From NCBI RefSeq assembly GCF_000787815.1, contig NZ_BBPO01000003.1, forward strand, positions 97,262-151,644: DNA of 54,383 nt, given 5' to 3'. The stretch's first letter is position 1; every line of letters starts with the position of its first letter. Made by a program: the position numbers and the translations under genes. The DNA is from Streptacidiphilus neutrinimicus. Lineage in GTDB: Bacteria; Actinomycetota; Actinomycetes; Streptomycetales; Streptomycetaceae. Under the pieces are notes generated by a model. The model saw only the letters and a program-made list of their open reading frames with translations. It searched no databases and was not told the DNA's origin. Positions 8,192 to 15,934 of the stretch are shown here, piece by piece.

Positions 8192-9763
8192 TCAGGGCCG
8201 GACGCCGTCCGCGCCGGTCCCGTCCAGGAGCGGCTCGGGATCCGACTCGGAGGAGTGCCGCGGCGGCGGGACGGGCGGTCGGCTCGGGCCGGGCAGCAGC
8301 GCGCGGGGCCGGGCGTGACGGCCGTGGCGGGGCTCGACCCCGAGCAGGGCGTGCCGGGTCGGCAGCACCCCGAGCGCGTAGACGGCCAGCGCCCCGGCCG
8401 ACGCCGCCGCGAGGGCGAGCAGCGAGTGGCCGAGCGCCCGGGGGAGCCCGACCAGCACGGCTGCCATCGCGGCCCCGGCGAGGAACGGCCAGGCGCACGC
8501 GCGGGCGACCACCCGCACGCCGATGCCGCCGCGCCGCAGCGCCAGCAGGAACGCGGGGACCACCAGCCCGGCCGCCACCAGGGCGTGACCCGCGGAGACG
8601 CCCGCGATCCCGTCCAGCCGGGCCCCCCCGAACAGCGTCGGTATGAGCGCGGCCAGCCACAGCCCCTGCACGGCCAGCAGCGCGTGCCGCGCGCCGATCG
8701 CGACCAGGCAGTCGTAGGCCAGCTCGCAGCCGATCCGGGTGAGGCCGAGCGCCATCAGCCACGGCAGCGCCCGGGCCGCCGGCAGCCACTCGTGCCCGTA
8801 GACCAGCCCGACCACCGGCGCGGCCAGCCCCGCCAGCAGGACGCACATCGGCACCGTGCCCGTCACCAGCACCCGCAGCGCGCGGCTGAAGCCGTCGGCC
8901 AGCGCCGGGCCGGCCGACTCCGCGAGGCGGGAGAAACCGGCGAAGGAGACCCGGCGGGCGGCCTCGGAGACCACCCGGACCGGCCAGCCGGACATGTTGA
9001 AGGCCAGCACGTAGTAGCCCAGCGCCACCTTGCCCAGGGTCGCGCCGACGATCAGCGTGTCGACGTTCACCACGCCGAGTGCCAGCAGACTCGCCCCGGC
9101 CAGCGGCAGGCCGAAGCGCAGCAGCGCCCCCGCCTCGGCCCGGTTCCACCCGAACCGGAACGCGCCCGGCGCGGCGATGACCGCGCCCAGCAGCGACGCG
9201 GCGTTCCCGGCCAGCGCGCCGACGGCGAAGCTCATCGCGCCCCACCCGGCGAAGGCCAGGCCCAGCGTGACGCCAGTGCTGATCCCGAAGTTGACGGAGT
9301 CCAGGACGAGCCGCCGGATCTGCGCGAACTCGCGCGTGATGACGCCGTTCGGCACCTGGGCCAGTCCGTCGAGCACCACGGAGACGCACATCACCCGCAG
9401 CACCCAGGACGCGCTCGGCGAGCCGAGCGCGTCGGCGAGGGCGGGCGCGGCCGCGAACAGCACCAGGTACAGCAGGCCGCTGGAGAGCGTGCTCAGTGTC
9501 TGCACGGTCGGCGCGAAGCGCCGCAGGTCGCCCTCCCAGCGGACGACGGCCAGGCCGACGCCGAGCTCGTTGGCGGACAGCAGCACCATCAAGACGGTCT
9601 GCGCCACCCCGTACACGCCCCACTCGGCGGGGCCGAGGGCGAAGCGTGCCAGCACGATGCCGGTGGCGAAGTTGCCGAGGCGCAGCACCACCGTGTTGAC
9701 GAGGCTCCACCGCGCCGCCGTCCGGACCTTCCGGCCCAGCGACGCGGACTCGGCCGAGGCCAT
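8192..9763 (-). CDS. Wzx-like polysaccharide flippase (MOP superfamily)
   Basis: A 523-residue membrane protein with about twelve to fourteen hydrophobic segments. It starts with the family-typical WSLVNTVVLRLGNFATGIVLARF and has GVYGVAQTVLMVLLSANELGVGLAVVR after it. This matches lipid-linked oligosaccharide flippases (RfbX/Wzx/MurJ-like), which move undecaprenyl-linked units outward. The last ~55 residues are a Pro/Arg/Ser-rich cytoplasmic tail with no recognised domain. The ATG has GGAG seven bases ahead. It lies in a - strand run with the Wzz-like, WecB, WecC and WecG genes and fills the flippase role between assembly and the Wzz-Wzy polymerase. Confidence 0.88.
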   Translation of the reverse strand: MASAESASLGRKVRTAARWSLVNTVVLRLGNFATGIVLARFALGPAEWGVYGVAQTVLMVLLSANELGVGLAVVRWEGDLRRFAPTVQTLSTLSSGLLYLVLFAAAPALADALGSPSASWVLRVMCVSVVLDGLAQVPNGVITREFAQIRRLVLDSVNFGISTGVTLGLAFAGWGAMSFAVGALAGNAASLLGAVIAAPGAFRFGWNRAEAGALLRFGLPLAGASLLALGVVNVDTLIVGATLGKVALGYYVLAFNMSGWPVRVVSEAARRVSFAGFSRLAESAGPALADGFSRALRVLVTGTVPMCVLLAGLAAPVVGLVYGHEWLPAARALPWLMALGLTRIGCELAYDCLVAIGARHALLAVQGLWLAALIPTLFGGARLDGIAGVSAGHALVAAGLVVPAFLLALRRGGIGVRVVARACAWPFLAGAAMAAVLVGLPRALGHSLLALAAASAGALAVYALGVLPTRHALLGVEPRHGRHARPRALLPGPSRPPVPPPRHSSESDPEPLLDGTGADGVRP

Positions 9764-9812
9764 GGGGACTCCTTCGCGCCCCGTCGCGACTCGACGGGGC
9801 GGCTGGGCTCGG

Positions 9813-9842
9813 TCAGCTGAACTCAGCTGACGTCAGCTGAAC
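9813..9842. repeat. Three 10-bp tandem copies of TCAGCTGA-NN
   Basis: TCAGCTGAAC, TCAGCTGACG and TCAGCTGAAC stand head to tail. TCAGCTGA is itself a palindrome, and the 10-base period is about one helical turn. The last copy includes the stop codon of the upstream Wzz-like gene; the array lies in the leader of the flippase gene. Confidence 0.8.
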
Positions 9843-10945
9843 CAGGACGAGGCGCGCTGCTTGGGCGGCTTCGCCGCGGGGATCCTCACGGTGGGCGTGT
9901 CCATGGCGTCGCCCACCCAGTCGCCGTCGCCCTCCTCGGACCGACCGGCCTGGTCGGCCTGATCGGATCGGGCCGGAGCGCCGTCGGGGTCCTCGGCCCG
10001 GCCGGCCGCGCCGGCCTCCTCGGCCAGAGCCCCGCCGGGGCCGCCGCCCTGGGAGGCTTCTGTCGACGCCGGCGCCGTGGTCGACTCCGCCGAGGCCGTC
10101 GCCGTGTCTGCCTCCGCGACCTTGCGGCCTCTGCGGCGGTGCGATGCCCCGACCGATCCCGCGGGCCCGGTCGGTTCGGCCGACCCGGCTCTCTGGTGGG
10201 CCTCCTCGACTCGGGAGGCGTCGGGCAGCTCGCCGACCCCGCCCGCCTCGCGGGCGGGAGCAGCCGCGGCCGGCCCGGCGGACCCGAGGGCCTCGGCCGG
10301 TTCCGCTCCCACCGTCGATCCGGCCCCTGCCGGGGACGCGGTGGAGCGGGGGCGGCGCCTGGCCTCGACGTAGAAGGTGGCGACCAGGCTGAGGGCCAGG
10401 CCGCCGAGGCCCAGCAGGACCACGTACTCGATCTTGGTCTTGAGCTGGGCGGCCGGCTGCTGCGGCGGGACGATGACCGTCATGCGGATCATCGCCGCCG
10501 GAGGCACCTGCTGGTCGCTCTGGAACTGCTGGAGCTTACGCCCGGTGTAGTCGACCAGGATCTGGTCGGACTTCAGCACCGACTGCTGGCCGGTGCCGGT
10601 GATGGTCAGCCAGAGCAGCGGCGCCTGCGCGTTGTCCGCGATCTTCGCCTCGGACGTGCCGGTCATGCCGAGCGCCTTCAACTCCGCAAGCGACGTGTCG
10701 GAGTTGACGTTGCGGGCCAGCGAATCCGCCATGCCGGTCAGCGAGGTCTGCGTGCTGAGGAACGGGTTGCCGTTGAACGGCACCGTCGCCTTCTGCGAGT
10801 TGAGCAGTTCGACGGTCGCCTGCGACTGGTACTTGGTCGGCGTCAGCAGGTACAGGGCCGCCGCCAGGGCGAGGGTCAGCAGCACACCGGGCAGCAGCAC
10901 CAGCCAGCGCCGCCGCATCACCCGGGCGATCTCGGCGAGGTCCAC
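9833..10945 (-). CDS. Wzz-like chain-length protein with long acidic tail
   Basis: A 370-residue membrane protein. Residues 1-200 are a Wzz-like module: MRRRWLVLLPGVLLTLALAA as first helix, an outer domain, the proline motif VPPQQPAAQLKTK, then the helix YVVLLGLGGLALSLVATF. The remaining 170 residues are a Glu/Ala/Gly/Ser-rich, probably disordered cytoplasmic tail ending in KPPKQRASSWFS. There is no Walker motif or Tyr cluster, so it is not a Wzc kinase. The GTG at 10945 has AAGGAG eight bases ahead. The QQPxxQLKTK motif and a GNPF stretch are shared with the N-terminus of the Wzz-Wzy fusion, so the two are close paralogues. Confidence 0.82.
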   Translation of the reverse strand: MDLAEIARVMRRRWLVLLPGVLLTLALAAALYLLTPTKYQSQATVELLNSQKATVPFNGNPFLSTQTSLTGMADSLARNVNSDTSLAELKALGMTGTSEAKIADNAQAPLLWLTITGTGQQSVLKSDQILVDYTGRKLQQFQSDQQVPPAAMIRMTVIVPPQQPAAQLKTKIEYVVLLGLGGLALSLVATFYVEARRRPRSTASPAGAGSTVGAEPAEALGSAGPAAAAPAREAGGVGELPDASRVEEAHQRAGSAEPTGPAGSVGASHRRRGRKVAEADTATASAESTTAPASTEASQGGGPGGALAEEAGAAGRAEDPDGAPARSDQADQAGRSEEGDGDWVGDAMDTPTVRIPAAKPPKQRASSWFS

Positions 10946-11022
10946 TCCGACTCCTTGTCCGTGTGTCGGTCGGCGGCTACGGGGGACACGCGACTGACGA
11001 ACGAGCTTATGGGCTGAGGCGA

Positions 11023-12177
11023 TCAGCCGAGAGGGCTTCGCCGAGGTTGTTCCTGTGAATCGCCGGGGCCGGGCGGCACCAGATCCGTCGGCCGCGGGCG
11101 GCTCCCGGCGGGGCCGCCGTTCAGCAGCACCTCGGCGATGCGCTCCCCGGCGCGGCCGTCCCACAGCGCGGGGCGGCGCGCGGGCGGCGGTGCGTCGAGG
11201 ACGGCCAGCGCGGTGGAGAGAATGCTCTCCGGCTCCACGCCCGCGAGGACGTTGGTGCCCTCGGTCACGGTGATCGGGCGCTCGGTGTTCTCCCGCAGGG
11301 TCACGCACGGCACGCCGAGGGCCGTCGTCTCCTCCTGGACGCCGCCGGAGTCCGTCAGCACGATCCGGGCGGACGCCTGCAGCGCGAGGAAGTCGAGGTA
11401 GCCGGCGGGCGGCACCAGCCGCACGCCCTCCGGGACGCCGAGCGCGGTGAGCTTGTCGGCCGCGCGCGGGTGCGCGGGCAGCAGCAGCGGGCAGCGTCGG
11501 GCGATCTCGCCCAGCGCCTTGAGCATGCCCCCGAGCACGGCCGGGTCGTCCACGTTGGCGGGGCGGTGCAGCGTGACCAGGCCGTACTCGCCCCGTCGCA
11601 GCTCCAGCCGCTCCAGCGCGCCGGAGTGCCGCGCGCGTGGCAGGTTGGCCAGCAGCGAGTCGATCATCACGTTGCCGACCAGGTGGATCTGGTCCTCGCG
11701 GTAGCCCTCCGCGCGCAGGTTGTCCACCGCGTCCTCGGACGGCGCCAGCAGGTAGTCGCTGAGCCGGTCGGTGACGACGCGGTTGACCTCCTCCGGCATC
11801 CGCCAGTCGCGGCTGCGCAAGCCGGCCTCGACGTGGGCCAGCAGCGGCCCGGCTTTGGCAGCCACCAGCGCGCAGGCGACGGTGGAGTTGATGTCGCCGA
11901 CGACGACCACCGCGTCGGGGGCGACCTCGGTCAGCAGCGGCTCGAAGCCGGTCATCACCCGGGCCGTCTGCTCGGCGTGGCTGCCGGAGCCGACGCCGAG
12001 ACTGCGGTCCGGCCGCCGGATGCCGAGGTCCTCGAAGAAGACGTCGTTCATCGCCGCGTCGTAGTGCTGGCCGGTGTGGACGAGCAGGACCTCGGCTCCG
12101 CGCCGCTCCAGCGCGTCCATCACCGGCTTGATCTTCATGAAGTTGGGTCGGGCCCCGACCACGCACACGATCCGCAT
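11023..12177 (-). CDS. wecB: UDP-N-acetylglucosamine 2-epimerase (non-hydrolysing)
   Basis: Converts UDP-GlcNAc to UDP-ManNAc in the cytoplasm. The protein (384 aa) begins MRIVCVVGARPNFMKIKPV, has TGQHYDAAMNDVFF, VVVVGDINSTVA, HVEAGLRSRDWRMPEEVNR and the C-terminal substrate-binding LTDSGGVQEETTALGVPC and RENTERPITVTEGTN, all hallmarks of the family, at its usual length plus a ~25-residue variable tail. The stop of wecC lies only five bases upstream, so the two are one transcript. The next step, oxidation to UDP-ManNAcA, is supplied by wecC. Confidence 0.95.
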   Translation of the reverse strand: MRIVCVVGARPNFMKIKPVMDALERRGAEVLLVHTGQHYDAAMNDVFFEDLGIRRPDRSLGVGSGSHAEQTARVMTGFEPLLTEVAPDAVVVVGDINSTVACALVAAKAGPLLAHVEAGLRSRDWRMPEEVNRVVTDRLSDYLLAPSEDAVDNLRAEGYREDQIHLVGNVMIDSLLANLPRARHSGALERLELRRGEYGLVTLHRPANVDDPAVLGGMLKALGEIARRCPLLLPAHPRAADKLTALGVPEGVRLVPPAGYLDFLALQASARIVLTDSGGVQEETTALGVPCVTLRENTERPITVTEGTNVLAGVEPESILSTALAVLDAPPPARRPALWDGRAGERIAEVLLNGGPAGSRPRPTDLVPPGPGDSQEQPRRSPLG

Positions 12178-12182
12178 CGGTC

Positions 12183-13508
12183 TCAGAGCACCTCGACCGT
12201 CGCGCCGGGAGCGGCGTCGGCCTGCCCGCCCGGGCCCTGCCCGCCCGAGGCCTGTGTGCCCGTGGTGTCCTGCGCGATCAGGCGGCGTCGGCAGTCCAGC
12301 ACGTAGGAGGCGTGCGCGCGCACCAGCTCGTAGTCGAAGGAGTCGTGGTCGGTGAGCAGCACCACGGCGTCGGCGGCGGCCAGCTCCTCCGCCGTCAGCT
12401 CGACGCGGGCGAGCCGGGCGTCGACCTCGGGCGGCTCGACGACGTGCGGGTCGGCGGCGTGCACCTCCGCGCCCAGGTCCAGCAGGAGCTGGGCCACCCG
12501 CAGCGCGGGCGACTCCCGGGCGTCGCCGGTGTTCTTCTTGTAGGCGAGGCCGAGCAGCAGGATCCGGGAGCCGTTGACGGAGCGGCGACGCTCGTTGAAC
12601 GCCTCGATCAGACGCCGCGTCACGTACTCGGGCATGTGGTTGTTGATGTCGTTGGCCAGCTCCACGAACCGGAAGCTCTGGCCCAGTTCGCGCTGCACCC
12701 GCCAGGACAGGTAGGACGGGTCGATCGGCAGGCAGTGGCCGCCGACGCCGGGGCCGGGGGTGAACCGCATGAAGCCGAACGGCTTGGTCGCGGCCGCGTC
12801 GATGGCCTGCCAGACGTCGATGTCCAGATGCCGCGCGAACATCGCGATCTCGTTGACCAGTGCGATGTTGACGTGCCGGAAGGTGTTCTCCAGCAGCTTG
12901 GCCAGCTCAGCCTCCTTGGGCGAGGACACCGGCACCACCGTGTCCACCAGCTGCCCGTAGAAGGAGCCGACCGCCTTCAGCGAGGCGGCGTCGACGCCCG
13001 AGACGACCTTCGGCGTCTGCTGGAAGCCCCAGACCGCGTTGCCCGGGTCGATCCGCTCCGGGCTGTAGCCGAGGTGGAAGTCGCGGCCTGCGGTGAGCCC
13101 CGAGCCGTCCTCCAGCAGCGGCCCGAACAGGTCCTGCGTGGTGCCCGGGTAGGTGGTCGACTCCAGCACCACCGTCGCGCCGGGACGCAGGTAGCGGCTG
13201 AGCGTGCGCGCGGACTCCTCGATGTAGCTGAGGTCCGGCACGCCCTCGCGCAGCGGTGTCGGCACCGTCACCACGGCCACGTCGAAGCCGCCGCAGTCGC
13301 GCGCTGCGTCGCTGGCGCGGTACGCGCCGGAGGCGAGGACGGCGCCCAGCCGTTCCGCCGCCACGTCCTCGACGTAGGACTCACCGGCGGCCAGGCGCTT
13401 GATCCGGCCGGCGTCGACGTCGTACCCGATCACCTCGTGCCCGACCTCGGCCGCCCGTACGGCGAGTGGCAGCCCCACGTATCCCTGTCCGACCACGACC
13501 ACGCGCAT
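12183..13508 (-). CDS. wecC: UDP-N-acetyl-D-mannosamine dehydrogenase
   Basis: A UDP-sugar 6-dehydrogenase family protein (441 aa) that would oxidise UDP-ManNAc to UDP-ManNAcA with two NAD+. The Rossmann start is VVVVGQGYVGLPLAVRAAEVG. The catalytic cysteine is C259 in PGPGVGGHCLPIDP, and the helper lysine is probably K204 in EAELAKLLENTF. The UDP-binding C-terminal domain contains LLGLAYKKNTGDARESPA. The ATG has an excellent AGGAGG site and overlaps the stop of the WecG-type gene. Pairing with wecB makes the ManNAc substrate more likely than UDP-Glc or UDP-GlcNAc, which related enzymes use. Confidence 0.92.
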   Translation of the reverse strand: MRVVVVGQGYVGLPLAVRAAEVGHEVIGYDVDAGRIKRLAAGESYVEDVAAERLGAVLASGAYRASDAARDCGGFDVAVVTVPTPLREGVPDLSYIEESARTLSRYLRPGATVVLESTTYPGTTQDLFGPLLEDGSGLTAGRDFHLGYSPERIDPGNAVWGFQQTPKVVSGVDAASLKAVGSFYGQLVDTVVPVSSPKEAELAKLLENTFRHVNIALVNEIAMFARHLDIDVWQAIDAAATKPFGFMRFTPGPGVGGHCLPIDPSYLSWRVQRELGQSFRFVELANDINNHMPEYVTRRLIEAFNERRRSVNGSRILLLGLAYKKNTGDARESPALRVAQLLLDLGAEVHAADPHVVEPPEVDARLARVELTAEELAAADAVVLLTDHDSFDYELVRAHASYVLDCRRRLIAQDTTGTQASGGQGPGGQADAAPGATVEVL

Positions 13509-14308
13509 CAGTTACCTCCTGCCGGTGTCGGCGGTTGCGACGGTTGTGCGGTGCGCGCGAGCATCGCCCGCGCGGTCATCAGCGCGAACTGAGTGTTCGT
13601 CACCAGGTAGCGGCGACCCAGCCGGCGCGGCTCCTGGGCGACCCGGTAGAGCCATTCCAGGCCCAGGCGCTGCCACATCTCGGGGGCGCGGCGGGTGACC
13701 CCGGCGAGGACGTCGAAGGAGCCGCCGACGCCGTGCACGACGCGGACTCCGGTCCGCTCGCCGTAGGCGGCGGTGAACAGCTCCTTCTTCGGCGAGGTCA
13801 TCCCGAGGAAGAGCAGCTGCGCGCCGCTGGCCGCGATGGCGTCGGCCACCTGCGGCTGTTCGTCGTCCGTGAAGTAGCCGTCCCTGGCCCCGGCCACCCG
13901 CAGGCGCGGGTGACGCTCGGCGAGCCGGGCGAGCATCGCGTCCAGCGCCTCGCGCCGGGCGCCCAGGAAGTAGACCGAAAGGCCGCGCTCCTCGGCGACG
14001 GCCAGCAGCCGCTGGAACAGGTCGATCCCGGCGACGCGCTCCGGCAGCGGCACGCCCAGCAGCCGGGACGCCCAGACCACCGCCTGTCCGTCGGCCAGGA
14101 CCAGGTCGCAGCCGGTGACCGCCTCGGCGAGACGCCGGTCCTTGCGCATGGTCACCAGCTTGGCCGCGTTGACCACGCCGACCTCCAGACGCCGGCCCTC
14201 GCCTGCGGCGCGGGCGCACGCGTCCACCGCCTGCGTCAGGGTCAGCGGGTCGAGGTCGACGCCGAGCACCTGCCGTCTCTCCACGGCGGGCGTCTGACGT
14301 GACGTCAT
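13508..14308 (-). CDS. WecG/TagA/CpsF family glycosyltransferase
   Basis: A 266-residue GT26 protein. Members transfer ManNAc or ManNAcA to undecaprenyl-diphosphate-linked GlcNAc. Seen are VGVVNAAKLVTMRKDRRLAEAV, the key Asp in CDLVLADGQAVVWASRLLG, VAGIDLFQRLL, VYFLGARREALDAML and LLFLGMTSPKKELF, all conserved. The ATG follows GGGGGAGGAAG and overlaps the stop of the upstream gene. Its place beside wecB and wecC fits use of their product, UDP-ManNAcA or UDP-ManNAc, as donor, by analogy with WecG and TagA. Confidence 0.9.
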   Translation of the reverse strand: MTSRQTPAVERRQVLGVDLDPLTLTQAVDACARAAGEGRRLEVGVVNAAKLVTMRKDRRLAEAVTGCDLVLADGQAVVWASRLLGVPLPERVAGIDLFQRLLAVAEERGLSVYFLGARREALDAMLARLAERHPRLRVAGARDGYFTDDEQPQVADAIAASGAQLLFLGMTSPKKELFTAAYGERTGVRVVHGVGGSFDVLAGVTRRAPEMWQRLGLEWLYRVAQEPRRLGRRYLVTNTQFALMTARAMLARTAQPSQPPTPAGGN

Positions 14309-15552
14309 GCTTCCTCCCCCGAGACCGATGCGGCCTCGACGTCGCCGAGCCAGGCGTGCAGCATCCAGCCGAACTCGTAGGGGCGGCACTCGCGGTCCAC
14401 CGCCACCGGCGGGAAGTACCGTTCGAGCGGCTCCAGCCGCAGCCCGGGGACGAGCCGACTGCCGACGCCGCGCGCCGCGCGGACGGCCTTGCGCGGGTCG
14501 CCGCGGAACACCTTGCGCCAGGTGACCCCGAGTTCGTCGCGGATCAGCGACTCCGGCGCGCCGCCGGGTGCGCCCGCGCCGGGTGCGGCGCGCAGCTCCG
14601 GCACCTCGGTCATCCACGTCAACCCGAGCCGGACGGCGTCCCCGTGGTCCTTTCCGCCGGCCTCGGCCAGGTCGAGGAGCGCGGTCGGGGCCATCGCGTG
14701 CTGGTGCACGCTGTAGACCGGATAGCCCTCGACCACCGAGCCGTCGCGGGCGTCGTAGTGCCACCACCACTGCCCGCCCGCGCCCTGCAGCTCGCAGATG
14801 CGCGCCGCGCAGGCGTCGGCCGCGGCCAGCGCGGTCTCGTCGCCGCCGCTGTGCTCGCCCGAGACGTGGGCGCGGGCGAGCGCCTGCAGCGGGTAGGTCT
14901 GGTCGGCGAAGCAGCCGACGTGGGAGCGGTACCAGGGCAGCAGCCCGGGCGCGGTCGCGTGCGGGAACAGCGGGCTCGACCCCAGTCGGGCGCGCAGCAG
15001 GCGGTCCCTGGCGGTGCGCAGGCGGCGTTCCACGCCGGTGGCGTCGGTGAGGCCGCGGGCGGCGGCGAGCGCGGAGAGCACCCAGGCCGCCTCGACGGTG
15101 TAGCGGGGCGTCCGCGCTCCCTCGTCGAGGTCGTCCAGCGCGGCCAGTCGCGCCAGCGCGTCCTCCAGCTTCGGGTGGCGGGTGTCGGCGGCCGCCCAGG
15201 CCACCAGGGCGGCGTCGCCGAGGTTGGTCACCCGCGGCAGCCGTTCGACCAGGACGCCGGTGTACTCCGCCGCGGTCCGGCCGCCGAAGATCGGCCGCTG
15301 CCGCTCCTCGGGCAGCAGCCGGGCGCCGAGCACCGTGATGGCGGCGTAGCGCACGCTCTCGCCGCGCGACTCGAGCACGGCCTCCGACCCGGGTGCGGGC
15401 GGGGCGACGGCGGCCCGGGTGAAGACGAAGTTCTCCTCGTCCTGCCGGTACATCGCGGGCAGGCCGGCCTCGGCCAGCCGGAGCAGGCGTTCCAGCAGTG
15501 GGGCGAGGGCGGGCTCGGCCGCCACGAGGGCCGTGGTGCGTGTGGTGGTCAT
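14305..15552 (-). CDS. Protein of unknown function, possible alpha/alpha-toroid fold
   Basis: I do not recognise a family with certainty. The 415-residue protein is soluble, Ala/Leu/Arg-rich and mostly helical, with aromatic and histidine clusters such as GGQWWWHYDARDG and YPVYSVHQHAMAP in its second half and FADQTYPLQALARA before them. This spacing of helices and aromatic motifs resembles (alpha/alpha)-barrel sugar-processing proteins such as uronyl hydrolases, lyases or epimerases; that is inference. There is no signal peptide. The ATG at 15552 has GAAGGA close by; an in-frame GTG at 15564 is an alternative. It is the first gene of the - strand operon and overlaps the WecG-type gene, so it should belong to glycan synthesis. 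Confidence 0.75.
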   Translation of the reverse strand: MTTTRTTALVAAEPALAPLLERLLRLAEAGLPAMYRQDEENFVFTRAAVAPPAPGSEAVLESRGESVRYAAITVLGARLLPEERQRPIFGGRTAAEYTGVLVERLPRVTNLGDAALVAWAAADTRHPKLEDALARLAALDDLDEGARTPRYTVEAAWVLSALAAARGLTDATGVERRLRTARDRLLRARLGSSPLFPHATAPGLLPWYRSHVGCFADQTYPLQALARAHVSGEHSGGDETALAAADACAARICELQGAGGQWWWHYDARDGSVVEGYPVYSVHQHAMAPTALLDLAEAGGKDHGDAVRLGLTWMTEVPELRAAPGAGAPGGAPESLIRDELGVTWRKVFRGDPRKAVRAARGVGSRLVPGLRLEPLERYFPPVAVDRECRPYEFGWMLHAWLGDVEAASVSGEEA

Positions 15553-15857
15553 CAAGTCCTTCACCGCGTCAGGGGAAACGCCTGTCTCGCGACGGGGGTC
15601 GATGGCGCCGACCGCTTCCGCCGCGCCGTGCGAGGGCTGGGTGGAGGTGCTGGGAGAACGTGCAGAGAAGACGCAGACGAACGTGCGGGCGAACGTGCTG
15701 CCGGACGCAGCGTACGTCCACACAATAAGCACACATGTGTCCCCCTGGTGTCGGTTCGTGGAACTCAGCACGGGAGAAAAGCTTCTGATGATCACTCAAA
15801 AAGGCTGGATACGTGCTTGTCCAGGCGCATGTCAACCACGGTCGGCGTCAGAAACTG

Positions 15858-15901
15858 TTGACGTCAAGCCTATTGATCGTCGCCCGCGCTCGCCCTTAAG
15901 T
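15858..15901 (+). promoter_or_regulatory. Candidate promoter of the PhyH-type gene
   Basis: In the 382-base gap between the divergent polysaccharide operon and the dioxygenase gene, TTGATC (15873-15878), a 17-base spacer and TTAAGT (15896-15901) resemble a vegetative promoter pointing right. Just upstream is the perfect palindrome TTGACGTCAA (15858-15867), a possible operator. Another palindrome, ACACATGTGT, sits at 15731-15740. The rest of the gap is comparatively AT-rich and shows no convincing gene. Confidence 0.4.
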
Positions 15902-15934
15902 TGTGGAGACCAAGTGAAGAACGGGGGAGGTCAG

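Noticed and set aside
10946-12166. Open frame extending the third Wzz-like gene leftward over wecB
   Set aside because: It is the antisense-composition shadow of wecB on the same strand; the GTG at 10945 has a ribosome site and starts the family domain.
15569-15835. 88-codon frame in the divergent control region
   Set aside because: It has no ribosome site and no family resemblance, and its sequence tracks upstream non-coding DNA with promoter-like features.
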